Source of the DNA: Perkinsus olseni
Taxonomy: Eukaryota > Perkinsozoa > Perkinsida > Perkinsidae
Length of the DNA: 64,000 nucleotides
Assembly (NCBI GenBank): GCA_013115135.1
Contig: JABANP010000149.1
Coordinates: 42,951-106,950, forward strand
Reading direction: 5' to 3'
Shown here: positions 1 through 13,500 of the stretch, piece by piece
Layout: each line of letters opens with the position of its first letter
How positions within the stretch are numbered: the first letter of the stretch is position 1
Notes under the pieces: generated by a model
What the model was told of the DNA's origin: nothing
Databases searched by the model: none
What the model saw: only the letters and a program-made list of their open reading frames with translations
Translations under genes and position numbers: made by a program

Positions 1-59
1 CTCGGGTCACTGTACGGATCTGATGGGAAAAGGAGATCCCGGGTTCTATCCCGGCATCC

Positions 60-745
60 GGCAACTCCATAAAGTGTTTCCTTGCAGGCGAACAGCTACG
101 AGGCGAAGATTATGAACTTGCCCCACCGCCCACGAACGGCGAGAGATTTTCGGGTACGAAAATTCCCAAAAATTTGGTAGTGCAAGAAAAAACCGCTAAT
201 GAGGAACGAGACGAAAGTCGTTTGAGTTGCAAATTCACTCACGAGAAGTCCTGCCTTCGGGTCGTTCACCCGCAATTTTGTGGCGCGCGAAATGAGCAAG
301 CTTCTCACATCGTGATGGTTGTGCGGCGAGGAGTTTGAGAGCCGCTCGACAGTAGAGGCCTCCGAGAGAATGGCCGATGAGCGAGAGAAAACTCCCAGGC
401 TCGCAGGTATCTTCGATCAACCTGAACCGATACAGGTCAACCTACGATTAACAAGCTCACAGGAACCTTCAAGATTCACGCAAACGTTTGCTCTTAACGG
501 AATTTTTCACCCAGATAATCGCGAACGATTGGAGGTACTCACCGAAATAAATTCTCTCCGCCTTCCTTCACACCATCATGAGTCTTCCCAGTGTTCACGT
601 TGGAGATGACTGTGATGAGCTCGATCTCCTCGTGCGTCTCCGGGTCCACGTGAATGCCAGTACTGTCCGAGGCCCGCGTTTCGCACTGCCCCAAGAGAGC
701 CTCTCGGACGGCCAACAAGTCGCTGTTGTGGCCCCATATTCCGTG
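60..745 (-). CDS. DUF676-type serine esterase/lipase-like protein (partial, spliced)
   Basis: Minus-strand exons recall the putative serine esterase family DUF676 (alpha/beta hydrolases). One exon, about 745-543, begins after a tctcttcag acceptor with H-G-I-W-G-H-N-S-D-L, the HGxWGxxxDL signature at the start of this domain, and ends at a GTGAGT donor. The next, about 422-310, carries SLIGHSLGGLYCRAA, holding the nucleophile elbow GHSLGG. A further piece near 150-105 reads KFIIFAS, where the family usually has a phrase like F-x-T-x-A-S-PHLG. The catalytic Asp and His would lie beyond the left edge, so the gene is cut by the window. The upstream first exon was not located. The family assignment is recognition by motif; the substrate is unknown. 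Confidence 0.6.
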
Positions 746-1883
746 CTGAAGAGAGTGGGAATGATGAGTCAAATTAGATTTCTAATTCTAATAGAATCTA
801 ATACCACAAATCACGCACTTCGTCTACGACAGATCACGATCAAACCCATCAATAACCCAATCATTCTCCCATGCGAACGATACCACTGCCAATCATTTCC
901 ACCCGCGATATGGTAAACGATTCGTGTGATCCCCTCGCAATCCGACCGAGCAGAAAAATGCATCAATAAAGTCGAGAAGGAAATGATGATGATTGGTTGC
1001 AATCAAAGATATAGGTCAAAAATCATCCAACCCCACAGCCACGCGTATCCACCGCACTCGGAAGAATCTTGCGCCCTACCTGTAGAAATACGTAGTGTTT
1101 TCGTCGCCATTGATGAACACTTTCCAAAGGCGGCGGCGGCACCGCGTCGTGGCGGTTCGCACTAGTTGGGATGGCGTCACCGGCGTCAACTGCCCGTACG
1201 CATGCACAGCTCATTTCGCTGGATGGAAATAATATACACTAACAAGCTGCACGGATGGCGGAATCGGGTAGCCTCCTAGACGTGTTCACGCAGGGTTACT
1301 AACCAAACCGAGCACTAGCGATAACAAGGATTCCCACAGTCAGGTCCCGTCGCCGCTCTGCGACTGAGGTCATGTAAAATGGTGCGACCGATACGGTGAG
1401 AAAAGCTTCACGAACGCAAGAGGAGCAGACGAGGACCTTTCTGAGATGCACGAACGCGTCCGGATGTTGCGGAATCACACATACCTAAACATACTAACCA
1501 ACTTGAGACAACCTGAGACACGCACGTCGTCGTGAGCATAAAAAATACTACCAGCACATGGAGAAAGTGCGAGCCCTGCTGGAACACAAGGCCACTCATG
1601 ATTCTAAGAAAAACATTAAAATTGATGAAAGACAAAATCCTACCTTCCCCGCCTCAAGTGACTTCGGCGATGTGTACGCGATCGGTTCTGATTACGCTCA
1701 TAGTGGCTATAATGGTGTCAGAAAAATGGTCAGAGAACCTGTACTCTCCAGGAAGAGCAGTTCAGCACCATACCTTTGGGCTGCGATCTCCGAGAGATAT
1801 TCTCATCATAGCGATGCTGCTACGTCCGGCCGCAGATCGATTACGCGGCGAATCACGGCCACCAAACTGCTCAGTTGGTATCT

Positions 1884-2271
1884 TCGTCAGCTCTCCTACT
1901 AACGACTCGGGTTCGATTCCCACGGCTTCCTCCACTTCCTCTTGTTGCCCCTCTTCAACGGCATTCACAGGAGCACCAACTTCATCATAAAGTGCCGACA
2001 AATCCGCCAGCTCCCCCAAATCTCCATGCGGGTTGAACTCAATCTCCGGCACCGAATCCCGCGCAGGTTCGATCCCCACCACCGGCATCACATCAAACCC
2101 TTCGTCCACAGCCGGCCCACGCGGATCAGCATGGATAGGCCGCGCTAACAAGTCATCGAGCGCTGGCGAGCTGCTGACCGTTCGACCACGAGTTCGCGAC
2201 TTCATCACGTTGGAGCCGGTGGATCTCCGACGCCCACACGTAGCCGCGGGCATGACCTGGAAGACGCGCAA
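1884..2271 (-). CDS. acidic hypothetical exon(s)
   Basis: An open minus-strand stretch with coding-like composition. After a basic start (MKSRTRGR) it becomes strongly acidic, with clusters such as PEIEFNPHGDLGELADL and VEEGQQEEVEEAVG. Two copies of the pentapeptide VGIEP occur, and their codons produce tRNA B-box look-alikes on the plus strand. I recognise no domain. It may be an exon of a larger minus-strand gene; neither boundary is certain. Confidence 0.35.
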
Positions 2272-3237
2272 AAATCGTTTTCTTTTTCCGTATTATTTGA
2301 TCCATCTTCATGAGGAGCGTGAAGCGTTTTCCCAGGCAAGTCCAGAAAATGAAGGTTTCCCAACGGAAAAATGCACGCTCCTTAGAGTTCACAGCGAAGC
2401 GCAGAATATTTATCTGTCGAGTTTTGGAAGCGCGACTTGGACTCATAAATATAGGTTCGGAATGATCAGCTGCGAACTCGTCGGAAAAAGTAACCCCTCA
2501 GTTAGCGGCGCAACCTTGCGCATTCTGAAACGACTCGTGCCGTAGCTCCGACGATGAGGGTGCGATTCACTTTGTGAATCACAAGAGGAAAATACTGGTA
2601 TTTTTTTGACGAAAAACCTGTCCCGCTCGACAGAATCATATAACAGAATAGTACCTTATTAAACAAGAAAAAAAATGATTATTCAACCTAAACAAACAGC
2701 GCGACAGCGGAGGGGTCCAAGATTTCGGCGAGAGAGCAGGTCGGGAACATCCATCGTCAATGACCCCTCCTGTTGAGGCAAGGCTCACCGGAGAAGCAAA
2801 CCGTATCGAGGTAACGTCTGTGGTCTTTTGTAGCCTCGCAGCCAAATCCCCGGACTGAAAGCATAGATTGAAAACAACTAAGACAACCGAGTCGAAATCA
2901 GAGCGTACCATAACTTTCCCAACGTCCCAAACATTCAACGGTAACACTTCGCTCACGCTCCTAGCTTACTTGGTGCCTCCTCGGCGCATATCGTACCGGT
3001 GGGGATTCCGAGACGGTCAGGCCACGACCAAACGTGACACTCCCATGAGGTCTTCTCAGGTACGTCGGATTATCTGAAACCAAGTCGATAGAAGAGCAAT
3101 GATGAATCATCATTGATGATAATGATGACTATTCACGAACCTTCATAACTGCAATTTAGCCACCTTCCGAGACAAAGATATTTTGCTCATAATCTCAGAT
3201 TTTGTCATAAAATAATTAACCTCAGTGAATATAATAG

Positions 3238-3284
3238 TAATATCATAGCAATATCATAGCAATATCATAGCATGGGCAATATCA
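3238..3284. repeat. AT-rich 11-bp tandem repeat
   Basis: About three and a half copies of an 11-bp unit (CAATATCATAG), the last separated by a short CATGGG spacer. It lies in an AT-rich stretch in which I see no gene. Confidence 0.8.
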
Positions 3285-4094
3285 TAACGTCATCATCACG
3301 ACGCAACCATAAATAGTAGAGCAAAAATTTGGACAAAAATTTATGACCGGCAAATGACAGTGTCATTACGACGCAAGTGCGCCTTCCTCACAAGAGATGT
3401 AGACAGAATTACCACTGATCTTCGAACTGGGCATACCCTAAGGAGCGACGGACTCGTCCGCTACTTGCAAGGAGAAGTTCGGTCGCGGTTTTTTTCATTC
3501 ATACCACCAAATGCTTCCGGGCGATGCTCAACCAGCGGCCAGCCGGTCGGATGCCTCTCAGCAGAAATGTCGAACTTTCGTCCTCGTACAACGTGTAAGA
3601 GCCCGCTCGCAGCCTCTTTCCCCACAAATTCAAAGTTCTACTTAGAATTTTCCTTCAACGGAAGTCGAAAACCATCAACACGCCCACCCGATTCGAAACA
3701 GGGCGAAAATCTCACCAGCGACAACCGCGCTGGATCGGTTCCCTACCTCCAAGTTGCTCTTCATCATCACGAAGGGCAGCAAACTCTTGGCCGGGGCTGA
3801 GATGGAATCCACCACTCTGGACGCCCCCTCCTGGATGGCCTGACAACCATTTGGTCGAGTTTAGACAAATCAGTCGTTCATAAAACTATTCTGGCGAAGT
3901 CGATTGAAATTCCTTAGATGGGGAAACATGTGAAAGTTGCCGCGCTAGGCGTCACCAGTCCACACTAAACCACTCCCTGAGGGGGAAGACAGCCCCACCA
4001 TCTGCAGGGCCTGAAGCCCCTGATTGGTAGGGTTAGTCAGTCTGAAGTTCAGACTGACTGACCGACTGCCAGATTACTAGATGGAGTTACCGTA

Positions 4095-4178
4095 CGCCGA
4101 GTCCAGAAAAACGCCGAGTCCAGAAAAACGCCGAGTCCAAAAAACGCCGAGTCCAGAAAAACGCTGAGTCCAGAGAAA
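4095..4178. repeat. 17-bp tandem repeat, five copies
   Basis: Five head-to-tail copies of CGCCGAGTCCAGAAAAA; the third is one base shorter and the fifth carries a C-to-T change and a G in the A-run. It is minisatellite-like, with no coding role seen. Confidence 0.9.
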
Positions 4179-4820
4179 CATATGGCCGAATCATTCTAAC
4201 ACAGGAGGATTGAGACATATCGAAAAGGCTCCTCTATTCAATCGCGGTAAGACGCTGTCGGAGAGAATCGAAAGATACCCTTCAAGTGAAAAAGAAACGC
4301 TCCAACTCGAGATGAGAGGTACGTCCCCGCTGCCGTCACCTGCATCCCACCTTGAAGAGCCGACTGCATGACGAGAAACTCAAAATAAACTCCGCTTGAA
4401 AGCGCAGGAAGTCTTCCATCGCCGCCCAAAAAACACAACACCAAATGGTCGTATTTCGAAAAGACACCAGGTGCCATGACCAACCTAAGATACTCTCGCC
4501 CACATCAACCGCTCCTTCGCTCGCTGCTTCACCGAAGATACCACCTACGAGAGAACCGCTGACAGCGCAACGCGCCGCTCGGGCGCCACAGACCCGAGAC
4601 TCGCCAATTCGATCATGAGACAAAACACAACATTCCCCCGCGTGAAGACCAGCCTGACCAACACTGATCTCGCTGCCCGCTCGTTATTGACGTGAGTGTT
4701 ATGGATGCTACTTCCACAACAAACCGTGATGAGAGTGACTATGCAGACACTGAGCAGCTGCCTCGACAGTGCATCAGGCAGCTATCTGTCGGCGCGGAAG
4801 TTCCGTAAATACGACCTGCT

Positions 4821-7800
4821 TCAACTCGCCTTCAGCAAGGTATCCTCATCCTCCTCCACGACCGGCATCAGTGAGCTTGATACCAGCGCTCTCGATGCCA
4901 GATCGACGCCCCCTGTGCTCGCCAGCTTCCGTGTCAACATCAGCTCAGCCCGCAGCTCCTCCACCTCCTTGCTCAGTCGCTGCACCTTCCCACTGAAGCC
5001 CCCTTTACAAGCCCTACGATCACAGTGAAAACCAAGCAGGAAGAGGTCTCCCAAAACCAATACCGGCCATCAGTCTCCGTCGAGGACGCTCCATCGAAAG
5101 TTGGTGGCTCCATCGTCATCGCTAGCCGGAGAGCCGAGACGAGAGTATCCCGTTCCTCGCATGATCGCGGCATCAAAACTATCTGATCGAGAGATCAGAC
5201 CTACCTAGATACACCTAGACATCTTCGCTCTCTTGTGTCGGCCGAGCTGAATGAATATTTTTGGATATTTTCTCGCGACGAACATTTCAATGGTTCACAC
5301 CCAGCACGCTGGTCAATGGCAAAATAATTTCCTCTCAGAGTCAACCTAAGATACCAAACTCCTTCCCTCAGTATTGGCCCAGGCATGCCCCACACAGACA
5401 ATACCACATTTCGCCCTACAGTATGGTCCACTCGGTTGTCATCATCGATCGAGCAGAGCTCCAGTCCAACCTCCCATACATCCCCGCCATTACCCGGAAG
5501 CCCACCTAGCAGGCCCCTCGTGAAGGGAGTACCTGCTTCGCGCAGGTCCTCGGCATTCGAAGGAGTCGCACCACCCGTCAGAGGCCGCCGTGTTCGGTGG
5601 TCCCCTAGCAGTGGGTCGAGGCACAGCAGTGCTGAGTCACTGACGCTCTGTCCCTCTCAAGAGACCAACGCCCGCTGTCTACGGAGTCTTGGCGGTTGAT
5701 ATAGAAAGCACATACCAGCCTTGTTTCTGTGCCCGGAGAAAGCCACTTCACGCCATACAGATGAAAAGATGATCATGCTCATCCAATTTTTTCTCATCCC
5801 CGTCAGTAAATCCGGTAAATTACAGAAATTTTTTTTTGAGCGATTACCTCAGGGGCCACGTACGAGTAGCACGAGTCGACCTCAAGATTCCCAATCGCCT
5901 TACAGTTGCCCAAGTCACTCAAACTTCTTATAGTCAAGTTCATCGTCAAAGGCATCCTCTTCACCAATTCTCCCTCGTTCAAAGTCTGCCACGCCCAAAA
6001 ATGTCAAACAAGACCTGCTTCGCTCCGCCCTATTACACCATCACTCTGATAATCATACACGGAGAGCAGCCCATCTCCAACTTGGACGAGACGCTTCTCC
6101 CACTGACCTCGACGAGGATCCAACACCAGCACTGGCTGATCGACCAGAATTCTCTGACAAGGCAAGGCGCGCTCTACAGTGCCGACGAGTAGACGACACT
6201 TATCAAAATTGTCGATGCTTGTAATCTATTTTTACGAGACTGATATGATCTTGGAGGAATTATAGATGATACCGCAGTAACTACGGTCCACCCGACCGGA
6301 CAAGACGACAAGCTTCCGAGAAGAGTATCATTCAACCTGGGAGTACCCAACAATGTTTGGACAACATCGCGCGATAATCAATCAGTCTTATACACATTCA
6401 CCTAATGGATCCGTGAACCGAGTCCACGAGTCCCCTGCAGAAGCCGCGCAGCTCATTCCGGAGAAGTTCGGTAACCATCCCTATCACACTACCTCAATTT
6501 TCTTTCTCCCAGCCACGCGTCGCTCCGCTGCCAAAATCAGTACCTGCCGAATTAGTATACCAGCACTAGCTCCTCTCGAGGATACTACATCCAGCTCTTG
6601 AATAGTACTGCAGGATACCAGTAAACATCGACCGGCAGTATCACCAAAGATCTCGCCTTTCCTTCGGTTGGAGGTGGTGGTGGCCTACATCGCGCTGACT
6701 CCTCAGTGAGCGGTTGATAATGTGAATGTAGCATAAATTACATACATTAGTAAATGAAAAACGTACTAGAGAAACAGACCCGGGCTTGCTTCACTACAAA
6801 TCATAATTTTACAAGCCATTCGTCCCCCTCGCCTCCAGCATATCCAAGGTCGACCCGTGTCAACCACAGAACAACCGAGCCTCTCTACCTCATCCTTCTC
6901 GACCATAAACTGCACCGCATGCGGTCTTCCAACTTCCACCAGCCATTGTCGCCATGAAACTGGTAAGGTCCATTTCGATACCACCTAAAAACTACTCAAA
7001 TAGCGATCTTTCAAACACGCAAACGTCCCGATACCATAGTCGCTACTTTATTTCCGGAGTTATGAGATACTCCCTGCTCACCTCGGTTATCCGCAGTTTC
7101 ACAAGATTCTCCTGTTTCGGACTCCTCAGAATCACGACACCGCCCTCGTCTAAAGAACGAAGTCTCACGACTTTTCAAAACCGATCATGCACGTTGCTCC
7201 CATACCACATTTCCTCGGCAAAGTCTGAACATATCCGCCTCACGCTCTGACTGCTTGATGAATAATTGAGCTGATAAAGCCTTGCAGCATCAATATTACA
7301 ACTTAGGAAACCATTCTCGAAACCCTCAACTCATCTACCTCACAGCTAGCAAGCCCTCTATATGCCAGTTTGACATGCAACTGCCATTTTGTTCTTCACG
7401 TTGGTGATATAATCCGTGATGAAACTCTACCACACGAAGTAGATACGAAAAAACCATTTCAATATCAGACTCGCACTTACTTACAGTGTCAGTGAACGGA
7501 CTCGCTGCAACGACATTACCGATAATGATTTGATGCCACTTCCAGATACCATTTGGTTGCATCAACTCAGCCCACATGCTGAACGGTGCGTCCTCCGCCA
7601 AGGCGAGACTCTTATAAACCCTCCCTCCCCTAAATTCAAAATGAAAGACAACGATGCTCCGCTCAATTCAAATATTTCAGCTTCCCCCGTATTTCGTAGA
7701 ATTTACGGCGTGGATTACCGTTATTCACTAATTGCGAACTCACAGGTGGCACACGACATATGCCACATGCAAGAATGAGACCACTATACCACATCCATCA

Positions 7801-10157
7801 CGCCTTCGGTACAGACTGCATATAAGAGTATTCGATGCATTTTTGGCCCATCATAAACGGCCACCCCCTGCACAGAGCCGAGCCGCAATAACATCAGAGG
7901 ATTAGAGGAAAAAGTACTATAATTCCGTAAGAGGATTTGGAAGACCACTGTGAGGACCTCGAAAGCTGTATCCAATCTTCGCCTGCCTTACTACCTGTTC
8001 TTCCCGCTCAGGCTCGCTACCGTACCTGCCATAGTCATGCCTAATTATGATTAAACTGCCAGGGGATATAGATCCACTTCCATGAGATCTTATACTGCTC
8101 GCAAAAACTGCGCACTGCTCAACACGAGTTCAGAATAATAGTATTATCGAGCCAATAATAAAACTCTTTACACTACCTCAGCATGTATCCTATGATTTAG
8201 TTCCGAGATGGTACCAGAAATTTGATATTAAAATAAAACTGAATTATTCCCATATCATTTCAGCTCACCTTAAGGTGATAAGCGAACGCTCTGATATCAA
8301 TTTTCAGTCGTCGATTTGTAATTTCCTATTCTTCGAGAAACTCAGAGGACAATTTTCACGCTCGGTAACCGACAGACCGTCCCTAAAGCTTTTTTTAGGG
8401 AAAATGCCGTAGTGAAACCTGCCAGCATCGAACCTGATACCTCCGCCTTACCAACACAACACCTTCCCCACTCTAGTAACTATTCTCGCAGGAAATATTG
8501 TCATATTACAAGCCCGTATCGTCACATCCCCCGCATCCAGCCCAGCCCCTTGCAATGGAAGGTACAAAAAATCAACAGCAGCCTCGATGGTATCTGAACG
8601 GGAAAGAGCAATCGAGTTTCACATGAGCAAACGAGGCCTCCTGCAAAGCACAGAGTGACCATCACTCTACTCGCTGACGGAACCACGCTCAACCTCTGGT
8701 CGGTATACCCAAACTCAGGCCCCGGTTTTCGGGCCACAGGATTGAGGTTTGGTCAATACCCCTCCCGTCCTCAGCGTCTATGAGATTTCTTCCGCGGAAA
8801 AATGTAGTGAACGCACATACCAGCCCCCAAGTCAAAAAGCAATTTTATATAACTCCAGTCCACTCTCCCAGTACGAGGGAAATTCCTCCAACGAAAAAAC
8901 CAGCAACCCCGTCAGGCAGGTCCCCCCCCTGTACTACATCCCGATCGGGGATCTGCAGTTGGGGCAGACATGAATGACGTCCTTCAGATCGGAACAACAA
9001 AATGGTATCCAAAAAAATAACGGAACTGAAAGACGCCAGAAACCCCGCTTCCCACGCAGCCAGCCTTATTACAAGTGCAGCAGAGTCCTGCTGCTGCGAA
9101 GAGAGTGCAAGCTCCACTGCGATAATGCACTCTCGTAACCACCGTACACTTGCAAACTGGACACACCTGAAGGGCTTGGGACTTGAACGCATTCGAACGA
9201 CGTCAACGCTGCAATGTTAAGGACGGAAGGACAGCATACGCCATCGGAGAAATAAAGATGAGAGTTTTCGGGGGATCCGATTTCATTTTTCGCGCACGTT
9301 CGTCGCCCTTTTGTTCGGGCAGTTAGAATAACGAAGAGTATAATATTCTATTATCACCGTCACTAAATCACATATTGAAATAAGATGACATCTGTGGGAT
9401 TCGAACCCGGGAAGCTTTTGTTTGACGCAGGACATACCGCGGTGAGCCCACCGTAGACGCACCACCACCCTCACTACCATGGCAATGGGCCGGGATGTTG
9501 GTAAAGTGAGAGCCCCGCCACCGGATGCAATACGGTCCAGCGTAGCCTCGCCGCCACTTATTACAGTCACATTGCCAGTTGCAACCTGACCGAAAGAATT
9601 GAATTAATTTTTCAATGCAACTAAGAGAAGCTACGAAGGGAACCCTTCATCATGATTCTTCGCGTGCTTCGGCGCAGCCCACGGTACTGTTGACGGTTGC
9701 ACACTGATGAACAATTTCTGCTCATTTCTGTCGTCACAGAGAATCCCCACAATGGGAAAATCAATCTCGTACGCTGCCATGCAATAAAGGGGCTACCGTC
9801 TTACAGTATTGTTATTGGCAGCAGGGACGAGGACGCCGCCAGCGATCTGATACCGTTGCCGAACCTGATGATAACATACACTAACAAGGCGATAGTAAAC
9901 AGCAGAAAACAACTGCGAAGGGTTCCCTACACGAGATATTAAAGGCAAACTGAGTCGGAAAATTTCCAATCTGTATCAGTCACTAGAAATTCCTGTTCAT
10001 AATCCCATCGCTGCCAAAACTAACCCCACCGTATCACATTATTGTCCCTCCCTGCTCCTTCTCCTCCGGCCAAGTTACCAGGAGGTGGTGCTGTTACCGT
10101 AGGATAGTTAATAAAGGCCTGCTCAGCCGGCGTTGGTGGCGTGTCCTGCGCCATAGT
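4821..10157 (-). CDS. intron-rich hypothetical gene(s), exon fragments only
   Basis: No long ORF exists here, but several minus-strand pieces look like exons. About 4825-5000 is a coiled coil (VQRLSKEVEELRAEL). About 6000-6190 includes VLDPRRGQWEKRLVQVGDG, somewhat like the start of a PH domain. About 5870-5990 is acidic (EEDAFDDELDYKKFE). Others lie at about 6400-6480, 6790-6960, 7500-7610 (PFSMWAELMQPNGIWKWHQ), 8845-8990 and 9480-9560. A possible first exon starts with ATG at 10157 (MAQDTPPTPAEQAF). Whether these belong to one gene cannot be settled from sequence alone; transcript data would decide. Function unknown. Confidence 0.3.
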
Positions 10158-10302
10158 AATCGCAACTGCCGGGACTCTTTTGTGAGTGGAAACGGAATCA
10201 TACACGCCTCAAATGGAGAAGCATACGAGCCACAAGCGAAAGGTTTATGAACCTTGACCAGCCAAACAAACGTGCAAACTGCCAGGACAGCACTTCAGTT
10301 TT

Positions 10303-10989
10303 TTGAGCAGAAACCGAACAGCATTCTTGCATTCTTGGAGGATCTTGCATTTCCCTAACGCTGCGCAAAACGCGCACTGGGTCTTTCTTTTCCGAGGAAT
10401 GCATCGCCGAAGCAGCATACAGATGAAGGGAGCTGAAGACGCGATAGACTTAGCTGTGCCAACCGAGATAGGTTTATCGGAGCCTGCCGTTTTCATGAGC
10501 AGCGATCTCGAAGGTTGTGGCGTCGGTAAGGTGGGCAGCAAGGGTCCCTGGTACCTGAAAAGTGGAGATGATTTCGTCGAGATCCCTGTTGTTTGTCCGA
10601 GAAAGAAGACTCTAGGCAGACGAATCCTCAAGAAATTTTCACGGTCCAAGCCCGACCCCTCAGTGTCCCCCAACTGCGACCCGAAGCCCGGAGAGTGGCT
10701 GACCATCTCCGTCAAGGGCGAGGTGTATCATCTTCTGTTCGGCAACATCGGCGGTTTCCAGCTTGTTGAAGAACGATTCGTCCTGATGGCTAAGAGACAG
10801 GAGCAGGTGTCGTTGGTCTTCTCGCTGCTGCGTGCTACATCGCGAACAAAACTCACACGTGAGTTCACGGTGGTGAGCCAGCACGCGCTCGAGGATTATT
10901 TTCGGCGAAAAATATCACCCTGCTTGTCACGCTTCGTCCCTCACTACTTCTGTTGTTGCCTGCGCGTTGAGAGAGGGGCTTCTCTTTAG
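10303..10989 (+). CDS. hypothetical protein, local family member A
   Basis: A 228-codon open frame with no family I recognise; the true start could be the internal ATG near 10399 or 10423. It has a basic patch (GRRILKKFSRSK) and, near the end, the segment YHLLFGNIG...VLMAKRQ...LLRA. That segment resembles MHVMFGRIP...IVVRRE...ILRA in the gene at 12252. I infer that the two are paralogs. A further plus-strand open stretch at 11164-11610 with a Ser-rich tail (SEGSTSTSSSSGSNSDKEK) may be a later exon or a separate gene. No signal peptide is visible at this start. Confidence 0.5.
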   Translation: MSRNRTAFLHSWRILHFPNAAQNAHWVFLFRGMHRRSSIQMKGAEDAIDLAVPTEIGLSEPAVFMSSDLEGCGVGKVGSKGPWYLKSGDDFVEIPVVCPRKKTLGRRILKKFSRSKPDPSVSPNCDPKPGEWLTISVKGEVYHLLFGNIGGFQLVEERFVLMAKRQEQVSLVFSLLRATSRTKLTREFTVVSQHALEDYFRRKISPCLSRFVPHYFCCCLRVERGASL

Positions 10990-12251
10990 GTGCTCTGGCT
11001 CCGTTTGAAACTTTTCATAATCAGCAACACCCTACGGGAAAAAAGTAATTTTGCGCTCTAATGAGACAGCATTCAGTATCGATTGCAATTTTGACGGATC
11101 GTTGGTGAACAAGATTTTGCCAATGCTATTGACTCGCCGTTCTTCGCGTCTTCTTCCCTTACCTTGGAAGGGGTTGCGAGGACCGTAGTTGTCCCTATCA
11201 CCATTAGAAGGCACAGGGTTCGACCCGGCAGCTTCTGGGTGATAGTTGAAAATCGCGTTCTGTACGTCCCGTCGTGTACTATGGAGATCGCTGCAATGTC
11301 GTTATTAATATTAATTAACACAAACGTGGGGGTTCGAGAATTATTTGCTGTTCCTCTCTGCAGAAAGAAACCGAGCAGGACGAGGTCTGAAGGGAGCACC
11401 AGTACAAGCAGCAGCAGCGGTAGCAACTCTGATAAGGAGAAGGGCTGTTACGATCCGACTCGACTCAGGTTCGGGACGCCTAATTTTCCGGTTGTCCGAC
11501 ACCTGGTAATTTTCGTGCGGCACAAGTGGGTGAGATTCTGTTGCCACGCAACGACCTCGTTGTTGAACCGGTATGGTCGTTGCAGCTTGGCGTTTACTGT
11601 TTGCGTATGATAAGAGTAGAGAAGGATGTCTGCGATGTAATCCATGTTATCAATTTGACTGTTGTTCTTGTTACCAACCACTGCAAGTGTTTGCTCATCA
11701 ATAAAATCAGCCTTAGTCCTGGAATCCTCGTTGTATGGTGACTGTAGTTTCGACATCATTCAGGTTGTGGCGAATCACGAACTCGTTCACTCGCTGCGTG
11801 GGTAGACGCGCTGGGCGAAGGCCGGTAGCCCGTGACGGTGTATTAGAGGCAGTTCATTCTAGTCGCGGCCGTCCTGGTATTCATACGTCCTCGTACGTTG
11901 CGCCAAACTTGTCGGCCTGGTGGGTCACCTCAAATTAGAAAATGAGACGATTAACAGCGCTCGGCAATTGTAGAGATTCTCGTTGTGTTGTCAGGGGCGA
12001 GCGTCTTGAGTAACTTGGCGGTTGGTAGTTTAGTGGGCTGCTCACAACAACATAACCGATTGAATCATTTCTAAAGAAGATCTTCGTTTCGCTCTTCTGT
12101 CTGTGCTTGCTCGTCTCTTTTCGATTACTATTTCCTTGTTTCTGGTAGGAAATTCTCACGGTTGAGTAACGTCCCAAAAATACTTGTATTTTGTGTGACC
12201 ACTGTCTCCTGTCCCATCGGAGAATCCTGATGTTGATCAGTGTTTCTCGCA

Positions 12252-13094
12252 ATGCCGAAGATTCCTCAATGCTTGGTCACTACCCTTGTGCTGCTCCTCC
12301 CCATCACCGCCGTCAGTCCCGGCAGGGTCCGGTGTTCCGCGTTGGGCGAAACTACGGAAAGACAGCAGCGGAAACCTGAAGTTTTGTGCGGAGTTTTTCA
12401 TGAACAAAATGATACTTTATCGCACTTGATCATAAACAAGGTTAAATACACCAGTCGAGGGACAGTGGAAGAGAGACTAACGCAGTCGGCGGAGATGCGG
12501 CGATCGGCTGTTCTGGACGTGTTCTGTCCCACGTCGACCTCGAAGGTGTACGACCCCGAGAATAAGGTGAAGTGCTTTGCCTATGAACCCAACTCGAATA
12601 AGTTGGAAGCTGGATGGGGCGGAAGAAGCTACAGCTTGCACGACCTTCTCCCGATGCAGTTGGACGGCGATGAGAATCTTTTGGCGAGCGACTTGCCTGA
12701 GATCAAAGTCTGGAAGTTCGGAAATAATAGCGAACCGTGGTATGTGAGAGTGCACGAGGACAATATTATCGAGATGGACGCCGAGGACCCGACGAAGGAG
12801 GCCGTCTGGCGTGAGGTTCGCGGCAGTGATCGTAAAATGCACGTTATGTTCGGGAGAATTCCGAGGAGGCGAGAGAGGGACCCAGCGGTCCCAATAATAG
12901 TAGTTCGAAGGGAGCTCTCATATTTTACGTCGTTTACGATCTTGAGGGCGGTCACGGGCCAAGAACGGCATGGTAGGACATTTGACTTGAGTGTGGAATC
13001 CACACTGTGGATCAACCGTTCCCCGCTTCCCGTTTTAGATCGGCTGAAACACTTCAAAGCCCTCGAGCTGCGTGAGTTGGAGGATGATTGGTAA
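12252..13094 (+). CDS. predicted secreted protein, local family member B
   Basis: About 280 residues from the ATG at 12252, chosen over 12240 because it places a clean signal peptide first (MPKIPQCLVTTLVLLLPITA). There are two early cysteines (VLCGVF, VFCP) and no known domain. The C-terminal third (MHVMFGRIP, then VVRRELSYFTSFTILRA) resembles the gene upstream at 10303. The signal peptide suggests entry into the secretory pathway; the role is unknown. Coding composition is good and no intron is needed. Confidence 0.6.
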   Translation: MPKIPQCLVTTLVLLLPITAVSPGRVRCSALGETTERQQRKPEVLCGVFHEQNDTLSHLIINKVKYTSRGTVEERLTQSAEMRRSAVLDVFCPTSTSKVYDPENKVKCFAYEPNSNKLEAGWGGRSYSLHDLLPMQLDGDENLLASDLPEIKVWKFGNNSEPWYVRVHEDNIIEMDAEDPTKEAVWREVRGSDRKMHVMFGRIPRRRERDPAVPIIVVRRELSYFTSFTILRAVTGQERHGRTFDLSVESTLWINRSPLPVLDRLKHFKALELRELEDDW

Positions 13095-13500
13095 CATGTA
13101 CATAGCTTTCGCTATCTTCTCGCTATGCTCATTGACAGGACCCTTGTCGACTTGGTGACGCGAACGGACGAGGACTTCGTCAAGTGGCGAGCGGCAAGTA
13201 AAGATACGCCGGATAATTTCTCGACTTGGCGATCGACTTTCACTCAGGCAAACGGCATGACAAGAGAGGTCGGAAAGATTAGTAGACAGTCCACTAGTAT
13301 TCTCGCCAAGGCGAGAACATGTGCATGTTGGCTGTTCGTGTGTGTCACCACAGTACGTCGAGTTATCGTTGATGATTTTGGGTGACTTCATCATGTACGG
13401 GCCAAAGACGGAGTCTCCGAGGCTTGGTCCACCGCGCTCCGGTCTCACATTTGCGTTTCCAAGCGATTTCCATCCGCTCTGTCCCGCTTCACAGCTCCTC

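Noticed and set aside
1..66. Possible tRNA 3' half at the window edge (CCGGGTTCTATCCCGG)
   Set aside because: Only a short hairpin with a six-base loop; position 57 is a pyrimidine and no acceptor partner is in view.
1900..2090. Two B-box-like sequences (GGTTCGATTCCC, GGTTCGATCCCC)
   Set aside because: They are explained by two copies of the peptide VGIEP encoded on the other strand.
9390..9475. tRNA-like sequence on the minus strand (GGGTTCGAATCCC and an A-box-like GGGCTCACCGCGG)
   Set aside because: No acceptor stem and an unpaired anticodon arm; at best a tRNA-derived repeat fragment.
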